Source: Lachnospiraceae bacterium
GTDB lineage: Bacteria > Bacillota > Clostridia > Lachnospirales > Anaerotignaceae
Assembly (NCBI GenBank): GCA_910576545.1
Contig: CAJTKM010000013.1
Span: 24,885-88,884 of the forward strand
DNA length: 64,000 nucleotides
Reading direction: 5' to 3'
The position numbers and the translations under genes were made by a program. Shown piece after piece: positions 8,926 to 20,561 of the stretch. The notes beneath the pieces are model-generated. The model worked only from the letters and a program-made list of their open reading frames with translations, was not told where the DNA came from and searched no databases. Position 1 is the first letter of the stretch. The number at the start of each line of letters is the position of its first letter.

Positions 8926-9230
8926 AAATTTTGCGGAAGTATTTTCCGGAACAGCCGCTTTCCGCACTGAAAAACCGGGTACAGTCCGGCGATTACATCT
9001 ATCTGAATGATAACGAGAAGTATCTCATTGACGGCGAAAGGCTGCTTTTGCAGCTTCTCCGCGAATTTCAACACGCCCATATCCAGACCGTATTATTCGA
9101 GGAATTCAAACGCGCAGACGGCTGGGAGGCCCGCCCAATGCCGAAACAGATTCTTTATAATTCCATTCGCAGCAGCCGCATCATCGCCCAGCAGGTCGAG
9201 GAAGATATAGAGAATGAAGCCGATGAATAA
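8913..9230 (+). CDS. hypothetical protein (105 aa)
   Basis: A soluble, charged 105-residue protein beginning MEILKILRKYFPEQPLSALKNRV with an acidic tail (EEDIENEADE). No domain was recognised. It has a promoter (8803-8832), an upstream leader ORF and a strong terminator (9274-9302), so it appears to be a real monocistronic gene. Its own ribosome site is poor, which suggests translational coupling to the leader ORF. Function unknown. Confidence 0.65.
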   Translation: MEILKILRKYFPEQPLSALKNRVQSGDYIYLNDNEKYLIDGERLLLQLLREFQHAHIQTVLFEEFKRADGWEARPMPKQILYNSIRSSRIIAQQVEEDIENEADE

Positions 9231-9273
9231 AAATAGATAAAAAGAGGTCAAAATCGGGTATTTTTTACATACA

Positions 9274-9302
9274 AAAAGGGGACGGCGACGCCGTCCCCTT
9301 TT
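9274..9302. terminator. bidirectional terminator between the hypothetical gene and the V-ATPase operon
   Basis: A perfect 9-bp GC stem (GGGGACGGC, loop GAC, GCCGTCCCC) is flanked by AAAA on the left and TTTT on the right. It can end both the + strand gene at 9230 and the minus-strand operon ending at 9357. Confidence 0.85.
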
Positions 9303-9356
9303 CCATTCAGATGCATTCAAATGCATTATATGCGCTTATGCGCCGCGTTTCACGCC

Positions 9357-10037
9357 TTACGCGCCAAACCTTGCCGCATCCTGTTTCCGTCTTTCTTCGA
9401 TTGCCTTCTTTGCAATCATATCTTTCACCTTCATCAGGCGCGTTGTGCTTGCACGTTCATTCTCCTCCAGCTTCATCGCGATATATTTAATCGTTTCCTG
9501 ATAGTTGGGGATCATGACGTTCTCCAGCGCGTTTACACGCCGGCGTGTACTCTCGATCTCCTGTGCCAGCAGCTGCGCCGTTTTTTCGCTTTCTGCCAGC
9601 CGCAGCAACGGCTCCATAGCGTCGGAAAAAGATTTCATCGCACTGTCCAGCTCGCCAGAGGTAAAAGCGAAGCCATAGGGGTAAATCGTGCTTTCTCTGC
9701 CGCTTTCCTTCTGGAAATCGAACACAGGCACGTTTACGCTCATGATGTTCCGTCCGGTTACCTTTACGGAAACCGCCTGCTGGGGAATCATCAACGCCTC
9801 GCCGAGCGTGCTTTCGCTCATCACCGCACGCGCGATAATGAAGTTTTTATAAGCGTTTTCCAAAGCCTTTTCCGCTTCTTCCCGCAGACGCTTATTTTCC
9901 CGCACAATTTCAAGGAACTGCTTCATCAGTTCGTCCAGCTTATCCTTCAGCAGCTTATGGCCTCTTGTTGCCGTTTTCAGCTGCTGTTTCAGGCGGGTCA
10001 TTTCCATACGGGTGGGATTGACATTCAACCTTGCCAC
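9357..10037 (-). CDS. ntpD: V-type ATP synthase subunit D
   Basis: 226 aa. The subunit forms the central rotor shaft inside the A3B3 headpiece. The N-terminal motif NVNPTRMEMTRLKQQLKTATRGHKLLKDK and the two long antiparallel helices typical of the D family (about 1-75 and 130-205) are evident. The start is GTG at 10037, with GGGGAG about ten bases upstream, six bases after the ntpB stop. It is the last gene of the operon and is followed by the 9274-9302 terminator. Confidence 0.93.
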   Translation of the reverse strand: MARLNVNPTRMEMTRLKQQLKTATRGHKLLKDKLDELMKQFLEIVRENKRLREEAEKALENAYKNFIIARAVMSESTLGEALMIPQQAVSVKVTGRNIMSVNVPVFDFQKESGRESTIYPYGFAFTSGELDSAMKSFSDAMEPLLRLAESEKTAQLLAQEIESTRRRVNALENVMIPNYQETIKYIAMKLEENERASTTRLMKVKDMIAKKAIEERRKQDAARFGA

Positions 10038-10043
10038 GCTTCA

Positions 10044-11420
10044 TCACTCCCCGTCATCCAAATATTTTTCCAAATATTCATCACGGATACGCTTCAATTC
10101 GCTCTTAGGCAGCATCCGCAGCAGCTGCCAGCCTGTTTCCAGCGTCTGCTCAATCGTCCTGTCTGTCCGGAAGCCCTGGGAAACATACTTTTTCTCAAAC
10201 TCATCGGCAAACTTCGCGTAAATCAGGTCAATATCAGACAGCGCGGATTCGCCCAGGATCGCCATCAGTTCCTTCGCGTCTTTACCGCGGGAATAAGCAG
10301 CAAACAGCTGGTTCATCGTATCCGCATGGTCTTCTCTTGTCTTGCCCTTGCCGATACCCTTATCCTTCAGACGGGACAGGGACGGGAGAACGTCAACAGG
10401 GGGCTGTATGCCCTTCTTGTAAAGTTCGTTCGTCAGGATAATCTGGCCTTCTGTGATGTAGCCTGTCAAGTCGGGGATAGGGTGCGTTTTGTCGCTCTCC
10501 GGCATTGTCAGGATAGGAATCATCGTGATAGAGCCTTCATGCCCTTTCATACGGCCTGCGCGTTCGTACATGGTCGCAAGGTCTGTATAAAGGTAACCGG
10601 GGTAGCCGCGGCGGCCCGGAACTTCCTTCTTAGCAGCGGAAACCTCACGCAGGGCGTCCGCGTAGTTTGTGATATCCGTCAGGATAACCAGAACGTGCAT
10701 ATCCTGCTCAAAAGCCAGATATTCCGCAGCGGTCAGAGCCATTTTCGGTGTACAGATACGCTCTACGGCAGGGTCGTTTGCCAGGTTTACGAATACGACA
10801 GAACGGTCGATCGCGCCTGTCGCCTTAAAGTCATTGATAAAGTATTCCGCGTCCTCGAACGTAATACCGATAGCGGCAAAAACAACGGCGAATTTGGAAT
10901 CCGTGCCGCGTACCTTCGCCTGACGCGCAATCTGTACCGCAAGGTTTGCGTGGGGCAGACCGGAAGCGGAGAAAATCGGCAGCTTCTGTCCGCGAACCAG
11001 CGTATTCAGGCCGTCAATCGCGGAAACGCCCGTCTGGATAAACTCAGCGGGGTATTCCCTTGCCGCCGGATTAATGGGCGCGCCGTTGATGTCCAGACGT
11101 TTTTCGGGAATGATTTCGGGGCCGCCGTCCATGGGCTTGCCCATGCCATCGAATACGCGTCCCAGAATGTCAGGGGAAACGCCGAAATCCAGGCTCTTGC
11201 CAAGGAAACGCACTTTACTTTCTGCAAGGTTGATACCTGTCGCGCTTTCAAACAGCTGAACCAGCGCCGTGTCGCCGCTTACTTCCAGCACCCTGCACTT
11301 TCTGACTTCGCCGTTGGAAAGTTCGATTTCGCCCAACTCGTCAAATTTTACGCCTTCCACACCGGAAACCAGCATCAGAGGGCCGGCAACTTCCTGAATC
11401 GATCTGTATTCCTTTATCAT
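10044..11420 (-). CDS. ntpB: V-type ATP synthase subunit B
   Basis: 458 aa non-catalytic nucleotide-binding subunit that alternates with subunit A in the hexameric head. It lacks a P-loop, as expected, but has family motifs such as [22 protein letters not shown] and [19 protein letters not shown]. The start ATG overlaps the stop of ntpA by four bases (ATGA), a classic coupled junction. Confidence 0.96.
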   Translation of the reverse strand: MIKEYRSIQEVAGPLMLVSGVEGVKFDELGEIELSNGEVRKCRVLEVSGDTALVQLFESATGINLAESKVRFLGKSLDFGVSPDILGRVFDGMGKPMDGGPEIIPEKRLDINGAPINPAAREYPAEFIQTGVSAIDGLNTLVRGQKLPIFSASGLPHANLAVQIARQAKVRGTDSKFAVVFAAIGITFEDAEYFINDFKATGAIDRSVVFVNLANDPAVERICTPKMALTAAEYLAFEQDMHVLVILTDITNYADALREVSAAKKEVPGRRGYPGYLYTDLATMYERAGRMKGHEGSITMIPILTMPESDKTHPIPDLTGYITEGQIILTNELYKKGIQPPVDVLPSLSRLKDKGIGKGKTREDHADTMNQLFAAYSRGKDAKELMAILGESALSDIDLIYAKFADEFEKKYVSQGFRTDRTIEQTLETGWQLLRMLPKSELKRIRDEYLEKYLDDGE

Positions 11421-13192
11421 AATTCATCTGCCTCCTTCCTGATGAGTTCCTGTACTTCCTTGCGGATATCTGTTTCAATTTCATCGTAGCTCTTATCCAC
11501 GTTAACTTCTTCTACATATTTCGCACGGCCGATACGTTCCACAACGTCCATCTTCGTAATCTTCTGGATGCCTACGCCCTGCTTGATAGCTTCGCCTGCT
11601 TCTTTATAGAATGTCAGGATCAGCTTCATCATGCGGTACTGCTTATGCAGGGATGTATACGTATCTACTTCGTGGAAGGAGTTCTGATGCAGGAAGTCCT
11701 CACGGATAGAGCGGGAAACTTCCAGAATCAGTCTGTCGCTGTGGGACAGCGCGTCCACGCCGACCAGCTGTACGATTTCCTGCAATTCAGCTTCTGTCTG
11801 AAGCAGGCGCATAGCCTCCGTTCTCTGTGCAGAGAAATCAGGGTCAACATTTTCATCCGCCCACGCGTCAACCTTATCCTGATACAGGGAGTAACTGGTC
11901 AGCCAGTTAATCGCCGGGAAGTGTCTTTTGTACGCAAGGGACGCATCAAGGCCCCAGAATACTTTAACGATACGCAGTGTTGCCTGAGAAACGGGCTCGG
12001 AAATATCACCGCCCGGAGGGGATACCGCGCCGATTGCCGTCAGCGTACCTACGCGGCCCTCGTTGCCAAGGCAGACAACCCTGCCCGCGCGTTCATAGAA
12101 CTGCGCCAGACGGGAGCCAAGGTAAGCGGGGTAGCCTTCTTCACCGGGCATCTCTTCCAGACGTCCGGACATCTCACGCAGAGCCTCTGCCCAGCGGGAT
12201 GTGGAGTCAGCCATCAGCGCAACGCTGTAACCCATATCACGGAAGAACTCCGCAATGGTAATGCCTGTATAAATAGATGCCTCACGCGCCGCAACGGGCA
12301 TGTCGGAGGTATTCGCAATCAGAACGGTTCTCTGCATCAGGGACTCGCCTGTACGGGGGTCTTTCAGTTCAGGGAACTCGTTCAGAACGTCCGTCATTTC
12401 ATTGCCGCGCTCGCCGCAGCCGATGTAAACAACGATATCCGCGTCAGCCCATTTTGCAAGCTGGTGCTGTGTAACCGTCTTACCGCTGCCGAAGGGGCCG
12501 GGAATTGCCGCAACGCCGCCCTTTGTAATAGGGAAGAACGTATCAACAACACGCTGTCCTGTAATCAGGGGTGCGTTAGGTGTCTGTTTTTCTTTATACG
12601 GACGTTCGCGACGAACGGGCCATCTCTGAAGCATGGTCACGTTTACATCGCTGCCCTTCGCATCTGTAATGATGCAGACGGTTTCCTCTACTGTGAAATC
12701 ACCGATAAAGATTTCCTTTATCGTACCGCTCAGCCCATAAGGAACCATGATTTTACAGTCCACAACTGCTGTTTCTTTTACAATACCAATGACATCGCCA
12801 GCTTCTACCTTGTCGCCGGTCTTTTTCACAGGCTCAAATTTCCATTTCTTAGTTCTGTCCAGCGAAGCAGCCTCCACGCCCTTGTGGATATTTGTACCGC
12901 TGACCTCGTAAAGCTTTTCCAGCGGACGCTGGATACCGTCGTAAATCGTAGAAATCAGTCCGGGGCCAAGCTCAACGCTCATAGGCATACCGGTAGAAAC
13001 CACTTCTTCTCCGGGGCCAAGGCCGGAGGTTTCCTCATAAACCTGTATGGAAGCCTGATCCCCGTGCATTTCGATGATTTCGCCAATCAGATGCTTGTCG
13101 GATACGCGAACCACGTCAAACATATTGGCGTCCCTCATGCCTTCCGCTATAACCAACGGACCCGACACTTTTACTATCGTGCCTGTTTTCAT
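11417..13192 (-). CDS. ntpA: V-type ATP synthase catalytic subunit A
   Basis: 591 aa catalytic ATPase subunit. The Walker A motif GPFGSGKT is at about residue 227 and Walker B-like hydrophobic-D follows ([17 protein letters not shown]). The long non-homologous insertion (about 110-200) distinguishes A from F-type beta. The ATG at 13192 is chosen over the GTG at 13204 because AGGTG precedes it at good spacing, and the length then matches Enterococcus NtpA. A 257-bp untranslated spacer separates it from the F subunit gene. Confidence 0.96.
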   Translation of the reverse strand: MKTGTIVKVSGPLVIAEGMRDANMFDVVRVSDKHLIGEIIEMHGDQASIQVYEETSGLGPGEEVVSTGMPMSVELGPGLISTIYDGIQRPLEKLYEVSGTNIHKGVEAASLDRTKKWKFEPVKKTGDKVEAGDVIGIVKETAVVDCKIMVPYGLSGTIKEIFIGDFTVEETVCIITDAKGSDVNVTMLQRWPVRRERPYKEKQTPNAPLITGQRVVDTFFPITKGGVAAIPGPFGSGKTVTQHQLAKWADADIVVYIGCGERGNEMTDVLNEFPELKDPRTGESLMQRTVLIANTSDMPVAAREASIYTGITIAEFFRDMGYSVALMADSTSRWAEALREMSGRLEEMPGEEGYPAYLGSRLAQFYERAGRVVCLGNEGRVGTLTAIGAVSPPGGDISEPVSQATLRIVKVFWGLDASLAYKRHFPAINWLTSYSLYQDKVDAWADENVDPDFSAQRTEAMRLLQTEAELQEIVQLVGVDALSHSDRLILEVSRSIREDFLHQNSFHEVDTYTSLHKQYRMMKLILTFYKEAGEAIKQGVGIQKITKMDVVERIGRAKYVEEVNVDKSYDEIETDIRKEVQELIRKEADEL

Positions 13193-13204
13193 ATGCTTAT
13201 TCAC

Positions 13205-13449
13205 CTACAATCAATTATAATGTACTGCTTAACCAGTAAACATCCGCACACCGCACCGCGGTGCTCCTCCAAATCGAAAGCCTCGCACTGCGCATTTGCG
13301 CTCCCGCATTCGTCCCCTCCATTCGCATATCGCCGCATTCGCCCTGCTTCTGCGGCTTTTAGGCTCATGTCGGGGCTCCCGTCCAATGTCCGTCCTCCGG
13401 TACAGGCAAGCCTGTTCCGGCGCGCGGCCGCTGTCCGGGGCTTTCATTA
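13205..13449. other. hairpin-rich spacer inside the V-ATPase operon (F to A)
   Basis: 245 GC-rich bases without a gene separate the F and A subunit genes, although other junctions here overlap or are short. The sequence holds several small inverted repeats (CACCGCGGTG; CAGGCAAGCCTG; GCGCGCGGCCGC). Short ORFs in it show no family resemblance and are not called. It may set differential expression or mRNA processing of A relative to the upstream genes (inference). Confidence 0.5.
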
Positions 13450-13767
13450 TTATTCACTAAACAAAATATCCGCACCAATGGCACGTTTTGCCGATTCACG
13501 CACTTCGTTCATACCCAGCCCAAGGCTGCCGCCAATGCCGGGAATGACAATAATCGCGGGCAGTTCCATATCCTTATACTTCGCAAGGCTCTCGCCCGCT
13601 TTCAGGCTGGCCTCCTCCGTGATATAGATGATGGCGTAATCCCGCTCCGCCAGCTGGTGTATCTTCTTTTTGATTTCCTCCGCCGTATATGCGGGAAAAA
13701 TATCAATGCCCAGAGCAAGGAAGCCCATTACGCTGTCCTTATCGCCAATAATACCAACTTTAGACAT
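13450..13767 (-). CDS. V-type ATP synthase subunit F (Enterococcus NtpG)
   Basis: 105 aa, the usual size for this small rotor subunit, which binds the D shaft. The Rossmann-like start KVGIIGDKDSVMGFLALGIDIFP and the IIYITEEAS...PAIIVIPG pattern are diagnostic. The gene overlaps the end of the C subunit gene by 8 bases. In Enterococcus naming this is NtpG, while many annotations use AtpF or NtpF, so the symbol is left blank. Confidence 0.92.
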   Translation of the reverse strand: MSKVGIIGDKDSVMGFLALGIDIFPAYTAEEIKKKIHQLAERDYAIIYITEEASLKAGESLAKYKDMELPAIIVIPGIGGSLGLGMNEVRESAKRAIGADILFSE

Positions 13768-14734
13768 ATGCTTCCCTCACCCTCTCTTTAATTGTTTCTT
13801 CGTCTATATCATGCAGCTTGCAGGTCATAATGATGCGGACGCATTTCGCCTCTGTTTCCTTTGCCAGAATATACGCCACAACAGGCTCCGGCGTCAGCGT
13901 TTTATATTTCGCATCCTTTACAAAGTCCATCAGATAGTCGTCACAGGCTTTTTCAAACACCGTGAAGCCCTGGTCCATATAGCTCTCGCAAAGCACGCCA
14001 TGCGCCGTATCCTTCAATACGGCAGTCGCGCTGTCGCTCTTAAAGGCGCGCAGCAGCATTTCCGTATCCAGATCACCGCCGGGAACGATGCTTTCCAAAA
14101 GCTCCTGTTCAGAACGCCTTGTTTCACGGATGCGCAGCAGTGTTTTCAAATTCGTCACATCTGCCAGCCTGCGGATATATTTGATTACAAATTCATTTCC
14201 CAGCTTTTTCGCCGCCGCAGTCATGTTCCGGAAGCACGCTTTATCCAGAATGGTATCCACATACCGCCCGTTTTTGGTTTTCGCGTAAACGTCAATGGCT
14301 TCTTCCACAGACCTGCCGATATAGGGCAGCTCGCTGTAATTGCGTTCGCGGAAATGACGGCGGATATCCTCGATGGGGAGCGTGCCGCCCTTTACCATGA
14401 ACTTCCGCCCGCTGACGTCGGAAATTTCTTCCTTAATCAGCACCTTGATGTTATGATAGTCGTTTTTGAACAGGAAGATGTTCATAAACGTTTCATTGGG
14501 GATGAGCTTCTGAATGGATTCATAAGATTCCTCCAGATTGTTCTGGATCATCTCCTCGAAATCATGCACATCGCGCACCTGCGTTTTGCCGTAATCCGTA
14601 TCTGCAAGCAGGCGCAGAGCCTCCTCCGCATTTTTCGCCTCTGCCATCTGCATCAGCTTCTGCTTTGTCAGCAGCTTATTTTCCATCGCGCGCACGCTTG
14701 CGACGGCGAAAGGGTAAATCTTGTTTTTAGCCAT
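13760..14734 (-). CDS. ntpC: V-type ATP synthase subunit C
   Basis: 324 aa. Funnel-shaped subunit (AC39/d family) that connects the central shaft to the membrane ring. Family features include YPFAVASVRAMENKLLTKQKLMQM at the N-terminus and three repeated helical lobes (for example LPIEDIRRHFRERNYSELPYIG). Ribosome site AAGGAGGGGGTAAAGC precedes the ATG, 14 bases after ntpE. Confidence 0.92.
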   Translation of the reverse strand: MAKNKIYPFAVASVRAMENKLLTKQKLMQMAEAKNAEEALRLLADTDYGKTQVRDVHDFEEMIQNNLEESYESIQKLIPNETFMNIFLFKNDYHNIKVLIKEEISDVSGRKFMVKGGTLPIEDIRRHFRERNYSELPYIGRSVEEAIDVYAKTKNGRYVDTILDKACFRNMTAAAKKLGNEFVIKYIRRLADVTNLKTLLRIRETRRSEQELLESIVPGGDLDTEMLLRAFKSDSATAVLKDTAHGVLCESYMDQGFTVFEKACDDYLMDFVKDAKYKTLTPEPVVAYILAKETEAKCVRIIMTCKLHDIDEETIKERVREAYV

Positions 14735-14748
14735 GCTTTACCCCCTCC

Positions 14749-15309
14749 TTAAAACAGAATACCTGCCACGATTTGTTGGATTTCCTCTTTTTCCACGTTG
14801 ATGATTGATGCAAAAGAATAATTATATTCGATATCACCGTTTTTCACGATAAAGCCGCCGCCGATATCGCCGGTCTTTTCAGAAAGGGTAAAGCCCTTTT
14901 CCGCGATAACGTCAGCCAAACGCTTCTGGTCTTTCCGGGAAACAATAATCTCCGTACCACAGGATTTATCCAGACGTTCCAGCATACCGCCGATGACCTT
15001 CGCGTATTCCGCATCGTCCAAAGAGGAAAGGCGCTTCTCCGCTTCAGCAATAATATCGGCAAGGATGCTCTGCTTTTTCTCCAGCACAGCCTTTTTCGCC
15101 TGCATTTCCGCGCCGGAAATCTCCTTTGCGCGTGCCTTGCCGGCTTCATCCTCTGCGTATCTGTCGAAAACGTCCGCTTCCTTGTCCGCTTTATCCTGTG
15201 CGATCCGGAGAATCTCGTCAGCCTCTTTCTGGGCTTTATCCAGTATGGATTTTGCCGCTTCTTCTGCCTCCGCTATGATTTTATCAATGATAATTTTACC
15301 ATCATTCAT
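14749..15309 (-). CDS. ntpE: V-type ATP synthase subunit E
   Basis: 186 aa peripheral stalk subunit. The N-terminal two thirds are a long charged helix with alanine/glutamate heptads (about 8-105), followed by a globular C-terminal domain (GGFIVKNGDIEYNYSFASIINVEKEEI) that caps the head. The ATG at 15309 is chosen because AAGGAGGAG sits about ten bases upstream. An upstream TTG (15333) lies before that site. The stator partner is the G/H subunit at the head of the operon. Confidence 0.9.
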   Translation of the reverse strand: MNDGKIIIDKIIAEAEEAAKSILDKAQKEADEILRIAQDKADKEADVFDRYAEDEAGKARAKEISGAEMQAKKAVLEKKQSILADIIAEAEKRLSSLDDAEYAKVIGGMLERLDKSCGTEIIVSRKDQKRLADVIAEKGFTLSEKTGDIGGGFIVKNGDIEYNYSFASIINVEKEEIQQIVAGILF

Positions 15310-15537
15310 AGGAGTGTTCTCCTCCTTCTCCAATAAGTAAGTGTAAAATTCCTTCCGCAGTACACCGCCTGAAGCTTTTCAGCCCTTACGCGCACCACAT
15401 CTTCTCGCAGTGCTTCATTCGCAGCCCCTTCGGGCCTGCTCATGTGTGCTCTCGCACTATGCGTCCGTTCTGCTCCGCTGCTCCATATACAAGTATATTC
15501 CGCCGCTTTTCAGCCCTTACGCGCACTGCTCGTTATA
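15310..15537. repeat. operon spacer (K to E) with a 22-bp direct repeat
   Basis: About 230 bases without a gene separate the K and E genes. A 22-bp sequence (ending CAGCCCTTACGCGCAC) occurs at 15374-15395 and again, identical, at 15505-15526. Between the copies are small hairpins such as GCAGCCCCTTCGGGCCTGC. The composition resembles the spacer at 13205-13449. No start signal for a gene was seen. Confidence 0.65.
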
Positions 15538-17993
<2,456 letters not shown>

Positions 17994-18007
<14 letters not shown>

Positions 18008-18320
18008 ACGTTCCCACAACCTTTCCGATTACAGCCTTCACGGCCTCCTCTTTTTTCTGCGACGCCTGCTCTGCGATTTTCGCACAGCTTTCATCTGCTT
18101 CCTGCAGGATTTGCTGAATCGCCTTGCGGCTTTCCTCTACTGCATTCGCCACAGACGCCTGTATTTCTTCTTTTCCATGCAGGCGCGCCTGCTCAAGCAG
18201 TTCCTGCTGCTGTTTCAGCGCGTTGGCCTTCTTCTCCTCCGCTTGTCTGGCGGCCTGCTGCTTGATTTCTACAGCGCGGCTTTCCGCCTCCACAATACTT
18301 TTCAGGATTTCATAAGCCAT
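17994..18320 (-). CDS. V-type ATP synthase subunit G/H (Enterococcus NtpF)
   Basis: 108 aa, nearly all a charged coiled coil (KSIVEAESRAVEIKQQAARQ...). It pairs with subunit E to form the peripheral stalk. It is the first gene of the operon, exactly where E. hirae ntpF lies. The ATG at 18320 has AGAGAGGTGATTCAA upstream. The longer ORF reaching 18437 adds a non-conserved segment and is rejected. Confidence 0.85.
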
Positions 18321-19058
18321 TTGAATCACCTCTCTCGCTGCTTTTTTTGAAACCGCCTTCCCCGGATTGGCGGCAAGATTGAAAAAGGCTCTCTTCCATG
18401 TTATGTAATCAGACAAGGAAGAAAGCCATACCTGCACTTTAGAAGCAACAGACCAACCAAAAAAACGCCCGGCCTATTGTTAAACTAATAACGCAAATAA
18501 ATTCCAAGCTGAACCGTTTTCCTATCCATGACAAAGCGTTCCGTATTTTGCCGTTTTTCTAAAAACGAAATCTGTTTTTGCGGGGACTCATAGCGCCGCA
18601 TCCATACCTCCCCGAAAAACTACGGTATGTATAAATACGCAACCACACCATCATTTCAATAATAAAGGATTTATACGATGTTGTCAATGCTTTCTTCTAT
18701 TTCGGGCTTTGTGAAAAAACAAACGTAGTCTTTGCATGAAAATGCAGATTTTGTTTATTTTTCAAGGCTTTTGTGCGTATTTCGCACACACGTTTTTTCG
18801 CCTCATCCCGCTTTTTTTCTGTTTTTGACAAATTTCGCGGCGTAAAATTGTGTAAACCTCCTAACAGAGTTTATGCAGCCCAGCCCTGTTAAAATTCTAT
18901 CCTTCTGGCACTTTTCATTCCCCAAAATATTCCCCATGCTGTTTTTGCAGGAAGGACACCGGCAGGCTGCTCCCTGCACCACCCTGCTTTTCCCAAAATC
19001 GCAAAAAAACAGCATGGCAGAAGCTCCTGTTTTTTCCGCAAAAAGGGGGATTCGGCTA
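18321..19058. other. 738-bp intergenic region upstream of the V-ATPase operon
   Basis: The part from 18321 to about 18650 would be transcribed as a roughly 330-base leader from the 18659-18687 promoter. I see no known riboswitch in it. From 18690 to 19058 there is AT-rich sequence. The weak minus-strand ORF at 18803-19093 has no family resemblance and overlaps the NUDIX gene end, so it is not called. Confidence 0.5.
18659..18687 (-). promoter_or_regulatory. promoter of the V-ATPase operon
   Basis: On the minus strand a perfect TTGACA (18682-18687), a 17-base spacer and TATTAT (18659-18664) lie about 340 bases upstream of the first gene. That implies a long 5' untranslated leader. Confidence 0.75.
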
Positions 19059-19496
19059 TTATTCAGCCCTTTGCCCTTTGCCCACAGCTGCAAATGCTCT
19101 ATGGATATCCCGTTTCAGCCAGCTGGGGAGGTCGCTCTCCTCAGCTTCGTCCTCTGTAAGCCAGTAAAAGGCTTCGTGTTCTCCGCTCAAACGCACTTCT
19201 CCCTCCAGCCAGCGGCAGGCATATGTGAATATGCACAGATGGATATGGTATTTTATCACGTCAAAAAGGGAAACCGGCGGACCAATAGCGGCTTCCAGCC
19301 CTGTTTCCTCACGGATTTCCCTATGCAGGCCGTCCTCGGCGCGTTCATAAAAATGCAGGCCGCCGCCGGGGAGGTCCCATTTCTGGCGGCTGTTCATATA
19401 GCTGGACTGCATCTCGACCTTGGAACGGCAGAGCACCAATGCTTTATCTTCTTTTATGATAACGGCTTTCACCGCCACCGCAAAGTCGCGCTTCAT
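19059..19496 (-). CDS. NUDIX hydrolase
   Basis: 145 aa. The Nudix box runs from GGGLHFYERAEDGLHREIREETGLEA (split here as GGGLHFYE and REIREETGLEA, residues about 43-68) with the metal-binding REIREE intact. It hydrolyses a nucleoside diphosphate linked to another moiety, substrate unknown. Ribosome site AAAGGAGACGGGCTG precedes the ATG. It lies downstream of the methyltransferase-hslO pair but is separated from it by a dispersed repeat. Confidence 0.88.
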   Translation of the reverse strand: MKRDFAVAVKAVIIKEDKALVLCRSKVEMQSSYMNSRQKWDLPGGGLHFYERAEDGLHREIREETGLEAAIGPPVSLFDVIKYHIHLCIFTYACRWLEGEVRLSGEHEAFYWLTEDEAEESDLPSWLKRDIHRAFAAVGKGQRAE

Positions 19497-19516
19497 CAGC
19501 CCGTCTCCTTTCTGTT

Positions 19517-19665
19517 AAAACCGCGGGACGCTGTCCCACACCCTGCAAGCCCTTTGAAAAGGGCTTGCCCCCAAACTTTATAGTCAGCCGCATTTTCATG
19601 CGGCTGGAATCAGGGTCTGGGGCATGATGCCCCAGCAGGGTTGCGGGGCAGAGCCCCACGGTCTT
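19517..19665. repeat. dispersed mosaic repeat, copy R1
   Basis: A copy of the intergenic hairpin family: GGGACGCTGTCCCA, then GCAAGCCCTTTGAAAAGGGC, CCCCAAACTTTA, a variable palindrome (CAGCCGCATTTTCATGCGGCTG) given here by its arms CAGCCGCA/TGCGGCTG, then GGGGCAGAGCCCC and GGTCTT. Confidence 0.8.
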
Positions 19666-19682
19666 CACGGTCTTTCATCTTC

Positions 19683-20561
19683 TTATTTCGCTTCTTCCAG
19701 CAGACAGAGCAGGTCGGACTTCGTAAAATCGTACTCCTTCGCACAAAAATGGCAGTGCAGGTTCGCCTTACCGTCTTCCTCTATGATTTTTTCCAGCTCC
19801 TCGCGCCCAATACTTATCAATGCTTTCTCAACCCGCTGCCTGTCACAGTTACAGCTGAACGACGCAGGAAGCCTGTCCAATATCCTCAGGCCCATATCCC
19901 CAAGCAGAAGCTCCAATATTTCTTCCGGCGTTTTCCCCGCGTCCAACAGGTCCGTTACATAAGGCACATGTCTCAGCTTTTCTTCCAGCCGGGACACCAT
20001 CCCTTCATCCGCGCCGGGCAGCAGCTGTATCATAAATCCGCCCGCACGCCGGACAGATGTATCCGTTTCCACCAGCACGCCCAGCCCCACAGCCGAGGGC
20101 GTCTGCTCGGACTGCGCAAAATAATACGTCAAATCCTCCGCGATTTCACCCGTCACAAGTTCTATCCGCCCTGCGTACGGCTCACGCATGCCGATGTCCT
20201 TTATCACGTCCAAATATCCCGCACCAATTGCCCCGCCGACATCCAGTTTCCCCGGATATTTGTCCGGCAGTTCCACATTCGGGTTGAACACATACCCTTT
20301 CACCCGTCCACAGCAATCGCCGGAAACCACAATCCCCTGCAAAGGGCCGTCCCCGCGTATCTGGAGCGTCACAAGGTCTTTGTCCCCTTTGAGCATGCTC
20401 CCCATCATCGCCGCTGCGGTCAGCAGCCTGCCCAGGGCAGCAGAAGCCACCGGGGAGGTATGGTGTATCTCCCGCGCTTTCTGCACCAGTCCCCTTGTTG
20501 TCGCAGCAAACGCACGGATGCTGCCATCCCCCGCTGTTGCCCTTACGATATAATCGTTCAT
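19683..20561 (-). CDS. hslO: redox-regulated chaperone Hsp33
   Basis: 292 aa. Hsp33 is a zinc-sensing holdase activated by oxidative unfolding. The C-terminal zinc-binding module has the diagnostic CNC (CxC) and, about 30 residues later, CHFC (CxxC), all four cysteines intact. The N-terminal domain begins DYIVRATAGDGSIRAFAATT. The start overlaps the upstream methyltransferase stop by four bases (ATGA), so the two are translationally coupled. Confidence 0.95.
   Translation of the reverse strand: MNDYIVRATAGDGSIRAFAATTRGLVQKAREIHHTSPVASAALGRLLTAAAMMGSMLKGDKDLVTLQIRGDGPLQGIVVSGDCCGRVKGYVFNPNVELPDKYPGKLDVGGAIGAGYLDVIKDIGMREPYAGRIELVTGEIAEDLTYYFAQSEQTPSAVGLGVLVETDTSVRRAGGFMIQLLPGADEGMVSRLEEKLRHVPYVTDLLDAGKTPEEILELLLGDMGLRILDRLPASFSCNCDRQRVEKALISIGREELEKIIEEDGKANLHCHFCAKEYDFTKSDLLCLLEEAK

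Noticed and set aside
9321..11489. Very long open frame (722 codons) on the + strand opposite the V-ATPase D and B genes.
   Set aside because: It is a shadow of highly biased codons on the minus strand. The translated sequence has no family resemblance, whereas the opposite strand gives textbook NtpD and NtpB.
11645..13627. 660-codon + strand frame opposite ntpA.
   Set aside because: Antisense shadow; extends through the hairpin spacer and has no family similarity.
18803..19093. 96-codon minus-strand frame upstream of the V-ATPase operon.
   Set aside because: No ribosome site, overlaps the end of the NUDIX gene and has no recognisable family.
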